From Telopea speciosissima (Eukaryota; Streptophyta; Magnoliopsida; Proteales; Proteaceae), in NCBI RefSeq assembly GCF_018873765.1, contig NC_057916.1:33579501-33643500 (forward strand): 64,000 bases of DNA, in the 5' to 3' direction. The number at the start of each line of letters is the position of its first letter. Position 1 is the first letter of the stretch. This document shows, one piece after another, positions 23,053-33,241 of this stretch. Under the pieces are notes generated by a model. That model searched no databases, had not been told where the DNA came from, and saw only the letters and a program-made list of their open reading frames with translations. The position numbers and the translations under genes were made by a program.

Positions 23053-24017
23053 TTTATGAGTCAATTTAGGAATTTTTTGGATATGATTTGAGTACAGAAT
23101 ACAATTGTTTTTAAGAGTTTTGTTGCTGTTGAGCAAGTGCATACAGGATTGGTATCCCATACCTGATTTTGTCTCTTCTTTTCTTCTCTCTTCTTCCTCC
23201 TAAGCAAATCAACCTAATCTCTTTTTTCCCCATGTTTTGCTGTGTGATGCAGGTGAGATACGTGAGAAGCCTAGGGTTAGTGGGAGACTGATTGATGCAG
23301 GACATTCAGCCAGCCCGCCAGGCCTAACCTACCAGGCCCAGCCCAAGGCCAGATTTGTGACCGCAGCACCAGCAGGACCAGGCCTAAAAAGGCCCAGCCC
23401 ATAGGTCAACACCTATGCTGGCCGGGTGAATTAAACCCAGTGGTTCTGCCTTTTCATTTTCCTAGGCTAGCATTTACTCTTACTATGTGTCTTTCCAGTT
23501 TCCTAGGTGAAGTTATGAGGTTGTTCATGCTCCTGGGTATTAGTTATTAATCATTAAGAGTCTTATAGTTTTTTTAAGTCACTTTCTTGGTTATAGTTCC
23601 CTATGCCTTGGGGATGTTATCTATGTCTTGGTTTAAGTTTCTAGGTGTTGAAAATCCAAAAGTCTATTTAATGTAAGTTGTTGTATCCCAAGGGCTTTTA
23701 ATGCCTCCCCTCTATATAATGAAACCATGGGCTGTTCTCTGTACAGCAGAATTTGAACCCCAAAAAAAAAAGAAATCTTTATTTGAAAGACTATATCCTG
23801 TGGATCTCACGTGGGCTATGGACTCAGCAAATTACATCCAAAGTGGATCTCCTTGGTGGGGTTCTAGTGGACTCTTGCAGCCAAAACTATCTACCTCCAT
23901 CAATTATCACACCATCATCCATCTCCATCTTCATCATCAAACTAAAAGGCCCTCATCTAGTGGCTTATAACTTGCTGGTTCTCAACCAGTTCATCGATCC
24001 TTCTTATTTTTGCATCA

Positions 24018-24450
24018 ATTGGTATCAGAGCTCAGACTGGTAAAGAGAATGAATCCAGATATTTTTTACTTTGCCAGACAAAGAAAGCCATATCTCTTCC
24101 TTGATTGGATAGATTTTTTGGAAGAACATTTTTATCGGCATGGTTTGACAAAGGCAGGGAAGATTTGCAATTGGCTAATCATGCTAAAGCTTGGTAGAGA
24201 TCCAATGAAGAGAAGCCCAGAATCAGACGACGTGAGCCTCGCATTTGGGAAGAGATGAAGTATGAGTTGAAGAACAAGTATCTTCCAAAACATGCCAACA
24301 ACAAGCTCTCCCATCGACAAGATTACCACCAGCCGGCATTTCCAGTTGAAAAGGAAACTTCTTTTACAACCATGGATACTTTTCGTTTGGAATTGCAAGA
24401 GACCAGAGCTATGTGTAACAACATAGTACAACAACTTAAGCAAATGATTT
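24018..24450 (+). pseudogene. Retrotransposon gag-like remnant
   Basis: Two overlapping frames encode LDWIDFLEEHFYRHGLT and, after a frameshift, WEEMKYELKNKYLPKHANNK. This is the pattern of the retrotransposon gag domain in plant Ty3/Gypsy elements (...W.eMK.eL...ylP). A stop and frame change near 24258 disable it. Confidence 0.65.
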
Positions 24451-24485
24451 AGCGTAAAGAATCACTTAAAAATGCTGATGACAAG

Positions 24486-24944
24486 GTGGACAAAGTACTT
24501 GAAGAATCCACTGCAAATGTTGCCATGGAAGGCAATGAAGAGAATGTGTCTGTTGATGAACTACCAACCGAAGATTGCATTGAAAAGTTCATGACTCAAG
24601 ATTCTATTGTAGAAATTTGCATTGCAACGGTTGATGTACTTGCCAATGAGATCATGTTAGATGAGTTCATCACTACACTCAAAGTGGTGGATGTGACAAT
24701 TTCTGAAGATCCTGTGATTATTCCCTTTGAAGCCAACATTGATTCAGAGGTGGAGCATCTGGATTTTATCTTTCCACCTAAGTTTTTCGAGGATAATGGA
24801 CCCCAACTGATCGACTACATCCCTAACTACCGTGAGCTGCCCAAAGTTTTCTTTGGTTTGAAGTTTGATTCGCATCACCTGAGGAATTTTCCTGAAGCAT
24901 ACCAAAACTTGAGGTCGAGTTTTTTCAAAGAAAGGGAGAGTTGA
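24486..24944 (+). CDS. Acidic open frame of unknown function in the retrotransposon
   Basis: An intact frame of 152 codons, rich in Glu/Asp, begins MDKVLEESTANVAMEGN and ends YQNLRSSFFKERES. Its stop codon TGA is the first three bases of the 3' LTR. No known domain is recognised, and there are no membrane segments or cysteine clusters. It may be a gag C-terminal or accessory product, or a remnant that happens to be open. Confidence 0.45.
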   Translation: MDKVLEESTANVAMEGNEENVSVDELPTEDCIEKFMTQDSIVEICIATVDVLANEIMLDEFITTLKVVDVTISEDPVIIPFEANIDSEVEHLDFIFPPKFFEDNGPQLIDYIPNYRELPKVFFGLKFDSHHLRNFPEAYQNLRSSFFKERES

Positions 24945-25348
24945 TGCAGGGCATTCAGCCAGCCCGCCAGGCCTAGCCTACCAGGCCCAGCCCAAGGCCA
25001 GATTTGTGCCCACAGGACCAGGCCTAAAAAGGCTCAGCCCATAGGTCGACACCTATGCTGGCCTGGGTGAATTAAACCCAATGGTTCTGCCTTTTCATTT
25101 TCCTAGGCTAGTATTTACTCTTATTATGTGTCGGTTCAGTTTCCTAGGTGGAGTTATGAGGTTGTTCATGCTCCTGGGTATTAGTTATTAACCATTAAGA
25201 GTCTTATAGTTTTTTTAAGTCACTTTCTTGGTTGTAGTTCCCTATGTATTGGGGATGTTATCTATGTCTTGGTTTTAGTTTCTAGATGTTGAAAATCAAA
25301 AAGTCTCTTTAATGTAAGTTGTTGTATCTCAAGGGCTTTTAAAGCCTC

Positions 25349-26549
25349 TGATGCAGATTCATCACCAAATAGGGCTTGTTTCATTGGGAATAAATCTAGG
25401 GTTGGGTTACATACATGTTGGGCCTTTGATCCCATGGGTTTCTAATGTAATAGGCCACTTTTATGGGCCTAAAATATGGGTATATAGGTTGCATACGGGA
25501 TTAGCCCACTACTTAGTTTATTTTTATGTTTTTTAATTGAACCGGTTGAAATTGGTTGCATCCAATTGGTTCAATTTAAGTGATCATGTGACTTGATTAA
25601 GTGGTCATGTGACAACTGAAGTGGTCATGGGATGTAAGTTGGGCTGGATTAGGACTCTATAAGTCTAGCCATGTTTTGAGTCTATTTCTTTTAGTATTTT
25701 AGTTTCCTAGTCAGTTTAAATTACCTAATAGGTTAGGAATACGGTTAGGCCATTCCTTTTTAGTGTCTAAGTCTATTTTTTAGTCTTCTATATAAGTTTG
25801 TAAGGAAGGCCAGCATTACATACGAATTTAATTAATGAAAAGCTTTTGTTTGCTGCCATAGTCTGCCGCTCCGCTCGTTGAGTGAACCTTGTGAGTAATA
25901 TCAAGGCTACCTTGTGGGTAATATCAAGGTGAAGGGATTGGTGGACTCCGATCGACTCCTTGCATCTTGTAGATCGGGAGGTCCTTCGTCTTCTTCAATC
26001 AACCTTCCTCAACTTGCTGCTACTGCAGATTTGCAGATCCGGTGATTTGTTTGTTAATTTAGTTATTCCCTTCATCCTCTAACCTAATCCACACACTCCC
26101 TCCATCCATCAACCCTAATTCTCCATTAAACTTGCACTCCTACCTCCACTAGGATTCCCCCATAACTCCAGATTTAGCCTTCACTTTCAAACCCTACTTC
26201 CAGCCTACATTCCCCACATCACTCCCCACACTCGACCTTAACCCTAGCCCTTATTAGTCTCCACTATAACCCCTCCATTCCTCCACTCCATTAAAACCCA
26301 AAACCTACAACTCAATTCTGTCCAGAATTGCAGAATTTTAAAACCTTCCCAAATTCAATTATTTTTATCTCATAATAACCCCCTAGACCTGCATATTAAA
26401 GTCAAAAAAGACCCACTCTCAAATTCCCATCCTAAACCCTAGAATTAACCTAAAACCTAGTGCTGTCCATTCGAACCAGCAACCCCTTTTGTTATTTGAT
26501 CCTGTTGTTTGGCTCCTAGTAAGTCTCCTACCTATCTAGGACTACATTA
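25349..26549 (+). mobile_element. Family A solo LTR, 1,201 bp, with 5 bp TSD
   Basis: The ends are TGATGCAGATTC and GGACTACATTA, flanked by GCCTC on both sides (25344-25348 and 26550-26554). No internal genes. Its promoter-like part includes cttctatataagtttg at about 25790. It is nested in the 3' LTR of another element, so it is the younger insertion. Confidence 0.88.
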
Positions 26550-26860
26550 GCCTCCCCTCTATATAATGAACCATGGGCCGTTCTCTTTGGTACACCAGAA
26601 TTTGAACCCAAAAAAAAAAAACTTTCTTTGAAAGACTATATCCTGTGGATCTCAGGTGGGCTGTGGACTCAGCAAATTACATCCAAGGTGGATCTCCTTG
26701 GTGGGGCTCTAGTGCAGTCTTGCAGCCAAAACTATCTGCCTCCATCAATTATCACCATCATCCAGCTCCATCTTCATAATCAAACTAAAAAGCCCTCATC
26801 TAGTGGCTTATAACTTGCCGGTTCTCAACAAGTTCATTGATCCTTCCTACTTTTGCATCA

Positions 26861-29693
26861 CTGACCAAGGCCTGACCAAGCCCATAGGGAAGAGGCCTTA
26901 GTCATATCCCCCTTTCTTCTCTACTTTCTCTTCTTCTCCATTTCTATTCTCATAACCTACAAGTGTGATTCTGCTGGAGACTACCGACACCGTCTTTGAA
27001 GCCTTTCTGATGTGCTGTTTGATGTTCCATAACTTGTTCCATCGTGCTCCATCAGAGCTCTGAATATTGGAGATCAAATCATATCCTGCAGATCCTTTGC
27101 TTTGGAGATTTGGGCAGAAACTTCAAGTTAATAGATCTCTTCATCCATCCATCAACTGAAGACATCATTCTAGTATCACGTTCACCATATCCCTGCCTTC
27201 ATTCAACAGTTTTCAAGTCCATCCAATGGCTAGAAACCTCTGTGTCAGTAAGTTGCTAAATCTGAGTTTGAGTTTCTAATTTTGATTCATATTCATTAAA
27301 TGCAATCTAGCCATCAAGGCATCAACTGTGGCCAAGTTTTTGAAGAGTCGAAGGCTATCATTATTCCCTAGCCTAGAAAGAGAATTGAGGTCCATCAGTG
27401 GTGGCCTTGGACTATGACTGCTGTTCTTCCTTAGTTACTATTTTGGGATTAATGTGTAAACTCATCTAGTGTCCCTATTTCTCTCCCCTCTGATGATATT
27501 TTCTTCTTCTCATTCCCTTACCAAGGAAAACCCTTGATCCCAAGGTCAATATACAATCAAACTGATGTAAAACAGTAGATAACAATCACCATGTGAAGCT
27601 CCCAAAATATACTATTCTGATTCGTACCATTCTGGTAACAAAACCATTCAAAATTTTCATACTTCAAAATATACTATTCCAGTCGGTTACACATCTATTT
27701 ATATTACCCAAAAAAAAAAAAATAAAGACTCCTAATTACTTACTAAAACTTAGACTAATAAAAATAGAAACTAAATAAAACTCAAATTGGAAACTTCCCT
27801 ACATGTCTAATAGCGGCCCCAAAATTAAAGATAATATCTTTCCCAAATAAAATAAACCCTAAATATCCTACTGAACCAGGACAAGGTTGGGACCCGGTTC
27901 ATCTTGGTTTGGATTCTCAAACGGGTTTGGCCCGGCCCATGGAACAGCTCCTGCAACATTTAGTTCCATGTTTCCTATACTGTTGGCCCTATTAGTAGGC
28001 TTAATACTATCTTATTGCTGCTGTTAAAGAAGAGTTTTACTTGCTGTAAATCTGTAATACATTACCCATCAATCCTATTGTTGGGTTGGGTGTTACTTAG
28101 TGTTTAGTGTCCCTAGTCCCATCACTTATTTTCACTTCTGTGTACTTTTGCAATCAGCAAGAAATAATGATTTTTTTTTTCTTGTCTTTGCTTAATTGGG
28201 ATGCCAATCTGAACCAACGAATATTTGAACTAATTGTGTCTCTCATGAATCTAAATTTGGGGAAAATTTTCTTATACAAACTAATTTATTTGGTACAACA
28301 TAGAACACGTCAACATCCACTTACACAATTAAATTAGTCCTACAAGTTTAAGAAAGGTTCAAAAAAAAAAAAAGTAATAAATCCACTAAACTGGTTTGAG
28401 TAATTGAAGTTTTCTGATGATATTAAAACATAAGCACACAACCTATGAAAATCAGGATAAACAATAGATGCCCAAAAAACTTACAAGCATATTATTAATA
28501 AATTGCTGATATGAAAATTTAATATGAATGATAAAATGTAAAAAATAATAATAATAATAATGGAAGTTCACACTGGTAAGAGTCCTGCAATGTGAATAAG
28601 ATTTCCAGAATGTATCATACTATAAAGCGACTGAAATTTATTGACTCTTTCAGGTGATGATAGAATTAGACAGTGTAAGGTCACTTTTTAAAATTCAATT
28701 CTAACGATACGATATAGAAACTACAGAAGTACAAAACCAACTCCAGACTACCAGCTTTCTCCATATACTATATTTATCTTTGATACTGTACTCACTTCCA
28801 GAACTGCACCTGCCTCCAACTAGTGCTATCCGTGCCCAGACGCAGAAAAGATGACTATGGAACCAGTTTTGAAATGCTCAAACAAATACGTAGTTGTCAC
28901 TAACCCGTCTCCATCTCCCAACTCCCAGGCTCCGACACAAAATTGTAGAACTTGAAGGCTCAGTCCAATACACGAAAAAGGGAAAAAACTAGAGCATGCA
29001 CATGACATAAAAAAAAATAGGTGCATTTTTTATTGTCGCTTCCTCCGTAGAACCACAACAGAGACATATCAGTAGTCGACCAGACTACATTGGATAATGG
29101 CAGAAAATTTTGAAAATTTAGGAACAATTAAGAAGAAAAAAAGACACCTTTCTGTCAAATTAAAGTTTGCATTAATCAGATTAACCAAACAAACGCCGTA
29201 ACGAAACCCTAAACCCTAACTGTTGATGACAGTGAACATTGAACTCAATAAGCTCCTCTGCATGTATATGTTTAAGGGAGATGAGAGAAAATTCGAGTCT
29301 AAAAGAAAAAGAATGAAATGAAGGAGTTGAAAGGAAACAAAACCCAGCAGTTCAAAATATCTCATCATTAGTACATCGAAGGAACACGAGGAGAAGGGTT
29401 TCGACAATTACCAAAAGTAATGGAGCTCCTTCAGGGCTGCTTAGAGATTAAGTTCGGCGAACAAAACGATTCACTAAAGCCATTAGCAGGGAAGAAGACC
29501 GAAGGAAGCAAGTGTTGCCAGAAACCAACCACGACTCTGCTAAATCTTTTACTTGAGCCTTCTTAAGTGGCAAGGCACGAAAGAGATCAGTGGAAAATAA
29601 TAAACAAGTTGGAATTTCATGAAAGGCCCATTTTAAAATGTTAAATAACAGAATGCCTCCCTCCTTTTGACTTGACATTAAATAAGGGAAAAT
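26861..29693. other. 2.8 kb without recognised genes
   Basis: AT-rich, with short A-runs and no reading frame of recognisable family on either strand. It may hold the cyclophilin promoter or a 5' non-coding exon, but none could be delimited. Confidence 0.45.
29204..29220 (-). promoter_or_regulatory. Telo-box-like motif
   Basis: AAACCCTAAACCCTAAC is two telomere-type units. Such motifs often sit near transcription starts of plant housekeeping genes. Its position upstream of the cyclophilin gene fits, but no transcript start was identified. Confidence 0.3.
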
Positions 29694-29967
29694 ATCATCC
29701 CTCTCCTTTAAGTTTCCTTAATATCAACCCACTACCCAAGTTTTGAAAAATGATAATTCCCTCCTCTACTTTATAAAGATTGGGAAATTTATACATACCA
29801 CCCCTGAGGTTTGACGAAAGGATAATTTTACCCCCCAGTTTTGAAAAAGTCTGCGTACCCCCTGAGGTTTGCAAACAGTAATAAATAAGGCCATTCCGTC
29901 AATTCATGACTAACAGTGTTAAAAATAAGAGGTGAGCTGACAAAATTACCCTTGCAAAAATAACAAA

Positions 29968-30022
29968 AAAACCTACAACTCATCTTCCCCAAATTGATTG
30001 GGGAAGATGAGTTGTAGGTTTT
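29968..30022. repeat. Perfect 25 bp hairpin at the inner end of a TIR
   Basis: The arms at 29968-29992 and 29998-30022 are exact inverted copies (core ACAACTCATCTTCCCC) around a 5 bp loop. A related single copy lies near the opposite TIR at about 31250-31290. Confidence 0.95.
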
Positions 30023-30029
30023 AATACCT

Positions 30030-30251
30030 TTAAGGGTAACATCCCAAATTACAACTATTCTCTTCATTGTCTCCGTTGGTCTGTTGGAGGAAGAAACAAG
30101 AACAGAGGAGAAGATTGATCTGTAGGCACCATTTTGCTTCCTCTCTCTTAGAGGGTATAAACAGCTGATTGGAAGACTTGTTCGATTCTTTCTCTATATG
30201 AACCTCTACAGGTTCATCACTAGAGGCCCCTTTTGAGCAAAGGCAGCCCAT
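30030..30251 (-). pseudogene. Captured N-terminal fragment of an N-myristoylated kinase-like gene
   Basis: The minus-strand frame begins MGCLCSKGASSDEPVEVH and continues through IEKESNKSSNQLFIPSKREE before unrelated residues. MGCxCSK is a plant N-myristoylation and palmitoylation start found in CDK-like Ser/Thr kinases of the At1g54610 type. No kinase domain follows; the frame runs into the element's inverted repeat. The family assignment is an inference from this short start. Confidence 0.5.
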
Positions 30252-31825
30252 AGTCCCACCTCACCTTCTCCTCATGTCACACAGCTAACTGCTGAGCTCC
30301 TACAATTCCCTGCCAAATCTCATTGCCTGGAACCTCTTATGCATAAAGAGCAGAGGTTCACAAGCATTCCTACCGTTTTGAACATCCAATTCTTTTGCCA
30401 AACCTAACAATCCCAATCAGCTGATCCTTGCCCTTACAATATCCAGAATCCAAAACCCTTGATCCTAGCCAACCATTGAGCATTCTTGGTTACCATTGGA
30501 ACTCCTGAATTCCCCTTCCAACATCCAAACCTGGCAAGTACAGATTATAGAAAATCCAACACGGCTGCTCTCTCTCTCTCTCTCTATTCCAATTCCAAAC
30601 CCCTAACCCCACCTCAAGAAAGAACAGCCAAACCCTATTCCTCCAAAACCACCAACAAGACTCAATTCTCTCTCCAAAACCCAGACCTAAATTCTTGAGA
30701 ACTAGAAAAAAGAAGGGAAAAAATCAAAAATGAAAAATGGGAGAAAATCAAAATCTTAAAGTGAAAGGAGGGGAAAGGAACACACACAGAGGGGGAAGAA
30801 GGAAGGGAGGAAACGATCCCAAATTAGACGAATTCGATTAAAACCCACTTAAATAAATCAAAATTTCAGATTAAGAAACTGAGAAGAAAAAGAGGAAAAT
30901 TTATAATATTAGAAGGAAAGAAAAAAACTCAACCGAAGAACGTCACCGAGGCCAGAATCCAGCGTTAAGCAAATGAAAGATATCAAAATCAAAACTTTGA
31001 AGCAGGAAATTCTGGCCAAGATGGATTTTCAATGGCGTCCTCCCTTGCGTTGAAGCTCTGGTGATGGATTATACCCTTTCTTTAGTTATACGAGTTTAAA
31101 CTAGAATCAAGACCTAACATAACCGATTCAGGGGAGTTTGAAAATCATATCAAATAGTCATCAATCGCACTGAAAGGATTTTGATTTGGGATTTTTTCCC
31201 AATTTGAAACCCTAAATTCCTAAAGGGTTGAAAGGGTTTTGAAATCTGCAATTCATCTTCTCCAATCGATTTGGTGAAGATGAGTTGCAGGTTTTTTTTC
31301 TTCTTTTTTTTGCAAGGGTAATTTTGTCAGTTTACCTCTTATTTTTAACACTGTCAGTCATGAACTGACGATATGGGTTTATTTATTATTGTTTGCAAAC
31401 CTCAGAGGGGTACGCAGAATTTTTCAAAACTAAGGGGATAAAATTATCCTTTCGTCAAACCTCAGGGGTGGTATGTGTAAATTTCTCATAAAGATTAATT
31501 CTATCAACTGTACCCTAACCGTTAAAAACGCCATTAATTGATGATGTGGACATGTTCAATTTTTCTAAAACCTCAAATTACCCATAATCTATTTTAATTC
31601 CATTTTTACCCTCTCCAATCCCAAAATCCCCATTTGCTTCGCTTTTTCCCCTAAAAGCAAAACTCCTTTCTTAAGGGTAATATCGGTTTTTCTTAAAACC
31701 ATTATCCATTCATATCTGTTTAATTTGATCTTGTGCTTTGTTTATGCCTCTTTGAGTTGTAGATGGAGGAAAGATAAACACGAGACCAGAATTAGAGTCT
31801 CTGCTCAATCTTCTCGCCGAAAACC

Positions 31826-32595
31826 ATGGCGGCTCTGCAACAATCTGCAATCGCGTTTCAAACCAAATCCCTACCTACAACGCGAGTCTCCGGTAAGGTT
31901 CTAGCCCCTAAGACCGCTCAATTATCGTTTTCCGGCAGCATCTCATCCCTCAGAATCCCAAAACTCGCTACAAAATTGATCGGCAAAACCAGAACTCGAG
32001 GAGGAGGTGGCGGCGCTGTCGGCACAAAGATGGCGGACTCCGCGTCTGCATGCTACGCCACCACCCTTGCAGATGTCGCAAAATCAAACCGAACCTTGGA
32101 GGCAACTAGCACAGACCTCGATTTGATCGAGAAGATCTTCAGCGAACCTCTAGTGTACAACTACTTCGTTAACCCGACGGCCGACGAGGAAAAGAAACGG
32201 GAGATTGTCGACGATATTGTGAAGACGTCGAGTCTGCAACCACACGTGGCGAATTTCTTGAACATTCTGGTGACATGAAGTGGATTGAGCTAATCAAGGA
32301 AATAGTGAAGGAATTTGAGATAGTCTACAACAAGATTACTAATACGGAGCTGGCGGTGGTGACTTCGGTGGTGAAGTTGGAGTCGCAGCACTTGGCGCAG
32401 ATTGCAAAGGGGATGCAGAGGCTAACGGGAGCGAAGAACGTAAGGATCAAGATCGAGCTTGATCCCTTGCTCACTGCAGGGTTCACTATCAGTTATGGAA
32501 GTTCAGGATCTAAGCTCATCGACATGAGTGTGAAGAAACAGCTTGCATATATTACTACTCAGCTTGATTTCAGCGACATCACCATCCTTGTTTAG
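31826..32595 (+). pseudogene. ATPD: Chloroplast ATP synthase delta subunit (CF1-delta), single exon, one frameshift
   Basis: The first frame (31826-32278) has a Ser/Thr/Lys-rich transit-peptide-like start (MAALQQSAIAFQTKSLPTTR) and then the OSCP/delta domain: YATTLADVAKSN, IFSEPLVYNYFVNPTADEEK and LQPHVANFLNILV. It is cut by TGA. The second frame (from 32275) continues exactly where the family continues: WIELIKEIVKEFE, ELAVVTSVVKLES, GAKNVRIKIELDP and GSSGSKLIDMSVKKQL, to a TAG at 32593-32595. The break fits loss of one G in a GTGGACATG context near 32268-32272. Delta links the F1 head to the stator of the thylakoid ATP synthase. Plant genes for it are typically intronless, so lack of introns is not evidence of retroposition. 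It lies between inverted repeats of a Mutator-like element. A sequencing error or a recently dead gene are both possible. Confidence 0.9.
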
Positions 32596-33241
32596 AAATC
32601 TTTGTAGATAAGGTTTAGGGTTCAAAATTTGGACTAAGAAGAAGTGCTTTTTGCCATGCTCGTAGCTTCTGGAGATTCACAAACTCCGTAAATTTGAGTT
32701 TTACCTTAATGTTTTTGTGCCATGTACCAAATTCCCAATTACTGAAAGCCTCATTTGGCTACTGTTGTTATCCTGCTACTGACGCCCAAATGAATTGTTC
32801 TTTCAATAGAATCAACAAATTATTTTACCCCTGTTTCTTATAAATTTTTGCTTTTGTTCCTCTTTTTTTTGTTGGAACCCTACTTTCTGGACTACTAAAC
32901 CTGTTTTCATGGTCCAGAAACTGAAGTTTGACACCCACCGCGGTCATTTTTTGATGATTGCAACCAGTGGAGGCGTAAATCAACAAAGGACTGGAGTAAC
33001 ATTCCTGAGTTTTCATGAAAGTTGCAGATCGTCAATGGCGGAGGAGCTTGCAGGTCTTCTTTCTCCCCCTTCTTCTATCTCTTGATTTCGCTGTTGCTAG
33101 GGAGAAGAAAGGCTTCTACCTTTTAACTCTAATTAAAAAGGGTAATATCATATTTTCATAAGTGAGGGAGAAAGACTTCTACTTTCACTCTCATTAAAAA
33201 GGGTAATTTTATTTTTTCATATGTTTTTTTAACAGGGTTAG

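Larger units (their letters stand above)
23293..26860 (+). mobile_element. Non-autonomous LTR retrotransposon with two LTRs, split by a solo LTR
   Basis: The 5' LTR is 23293-24017 (725 bp, TGATGCAGG...TTGCATCA). The 3' LTR is 24942-25348 plus 26555-26860 (about 713 bp), interrupted by a family A LTR. Behind the 5' LTR is TTGGTATCAGAGC (24019-24031), complementary to initiator tRNA-Met; a purine-rich tract (about 24927-24941) precedes the 3' LTR. Flanks CTGAT and CTGAC match in 4 of 5 bases. The 924 bp interior has only gag-like and unknown frames and no polymerase, so it would have relied on a partner. Confidence 0.88.
29782..31487 (-). mobile_element. Pack-MULE-like element, 1,706 bp, 9 bp TSD, carrying a kinase gene start
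   Basis: TIRs of about 230 bp begin GGGAAATTTATACATACCAC on the left and GAGAAATTTACACATACCAC on the right. The exact 9 bp duplication ATAAAGATT flanks the element (29773-29781 and 31488-31496). There is no transposase. The interior (about 30030-31180) looks like gene sequence, with a CT-rich stretch and a translation start on the minus strand, so it probably captured part of a host gene. Confidence 0.88.

Noticed and set aside
33090..33230. Two ~70 bp similar blocks (aagggtaat..tttttcata) near the delta copy
   Set aside because: Too diverged and short to delimit as a separate repeat; probably part of the inverted-repeat arm.
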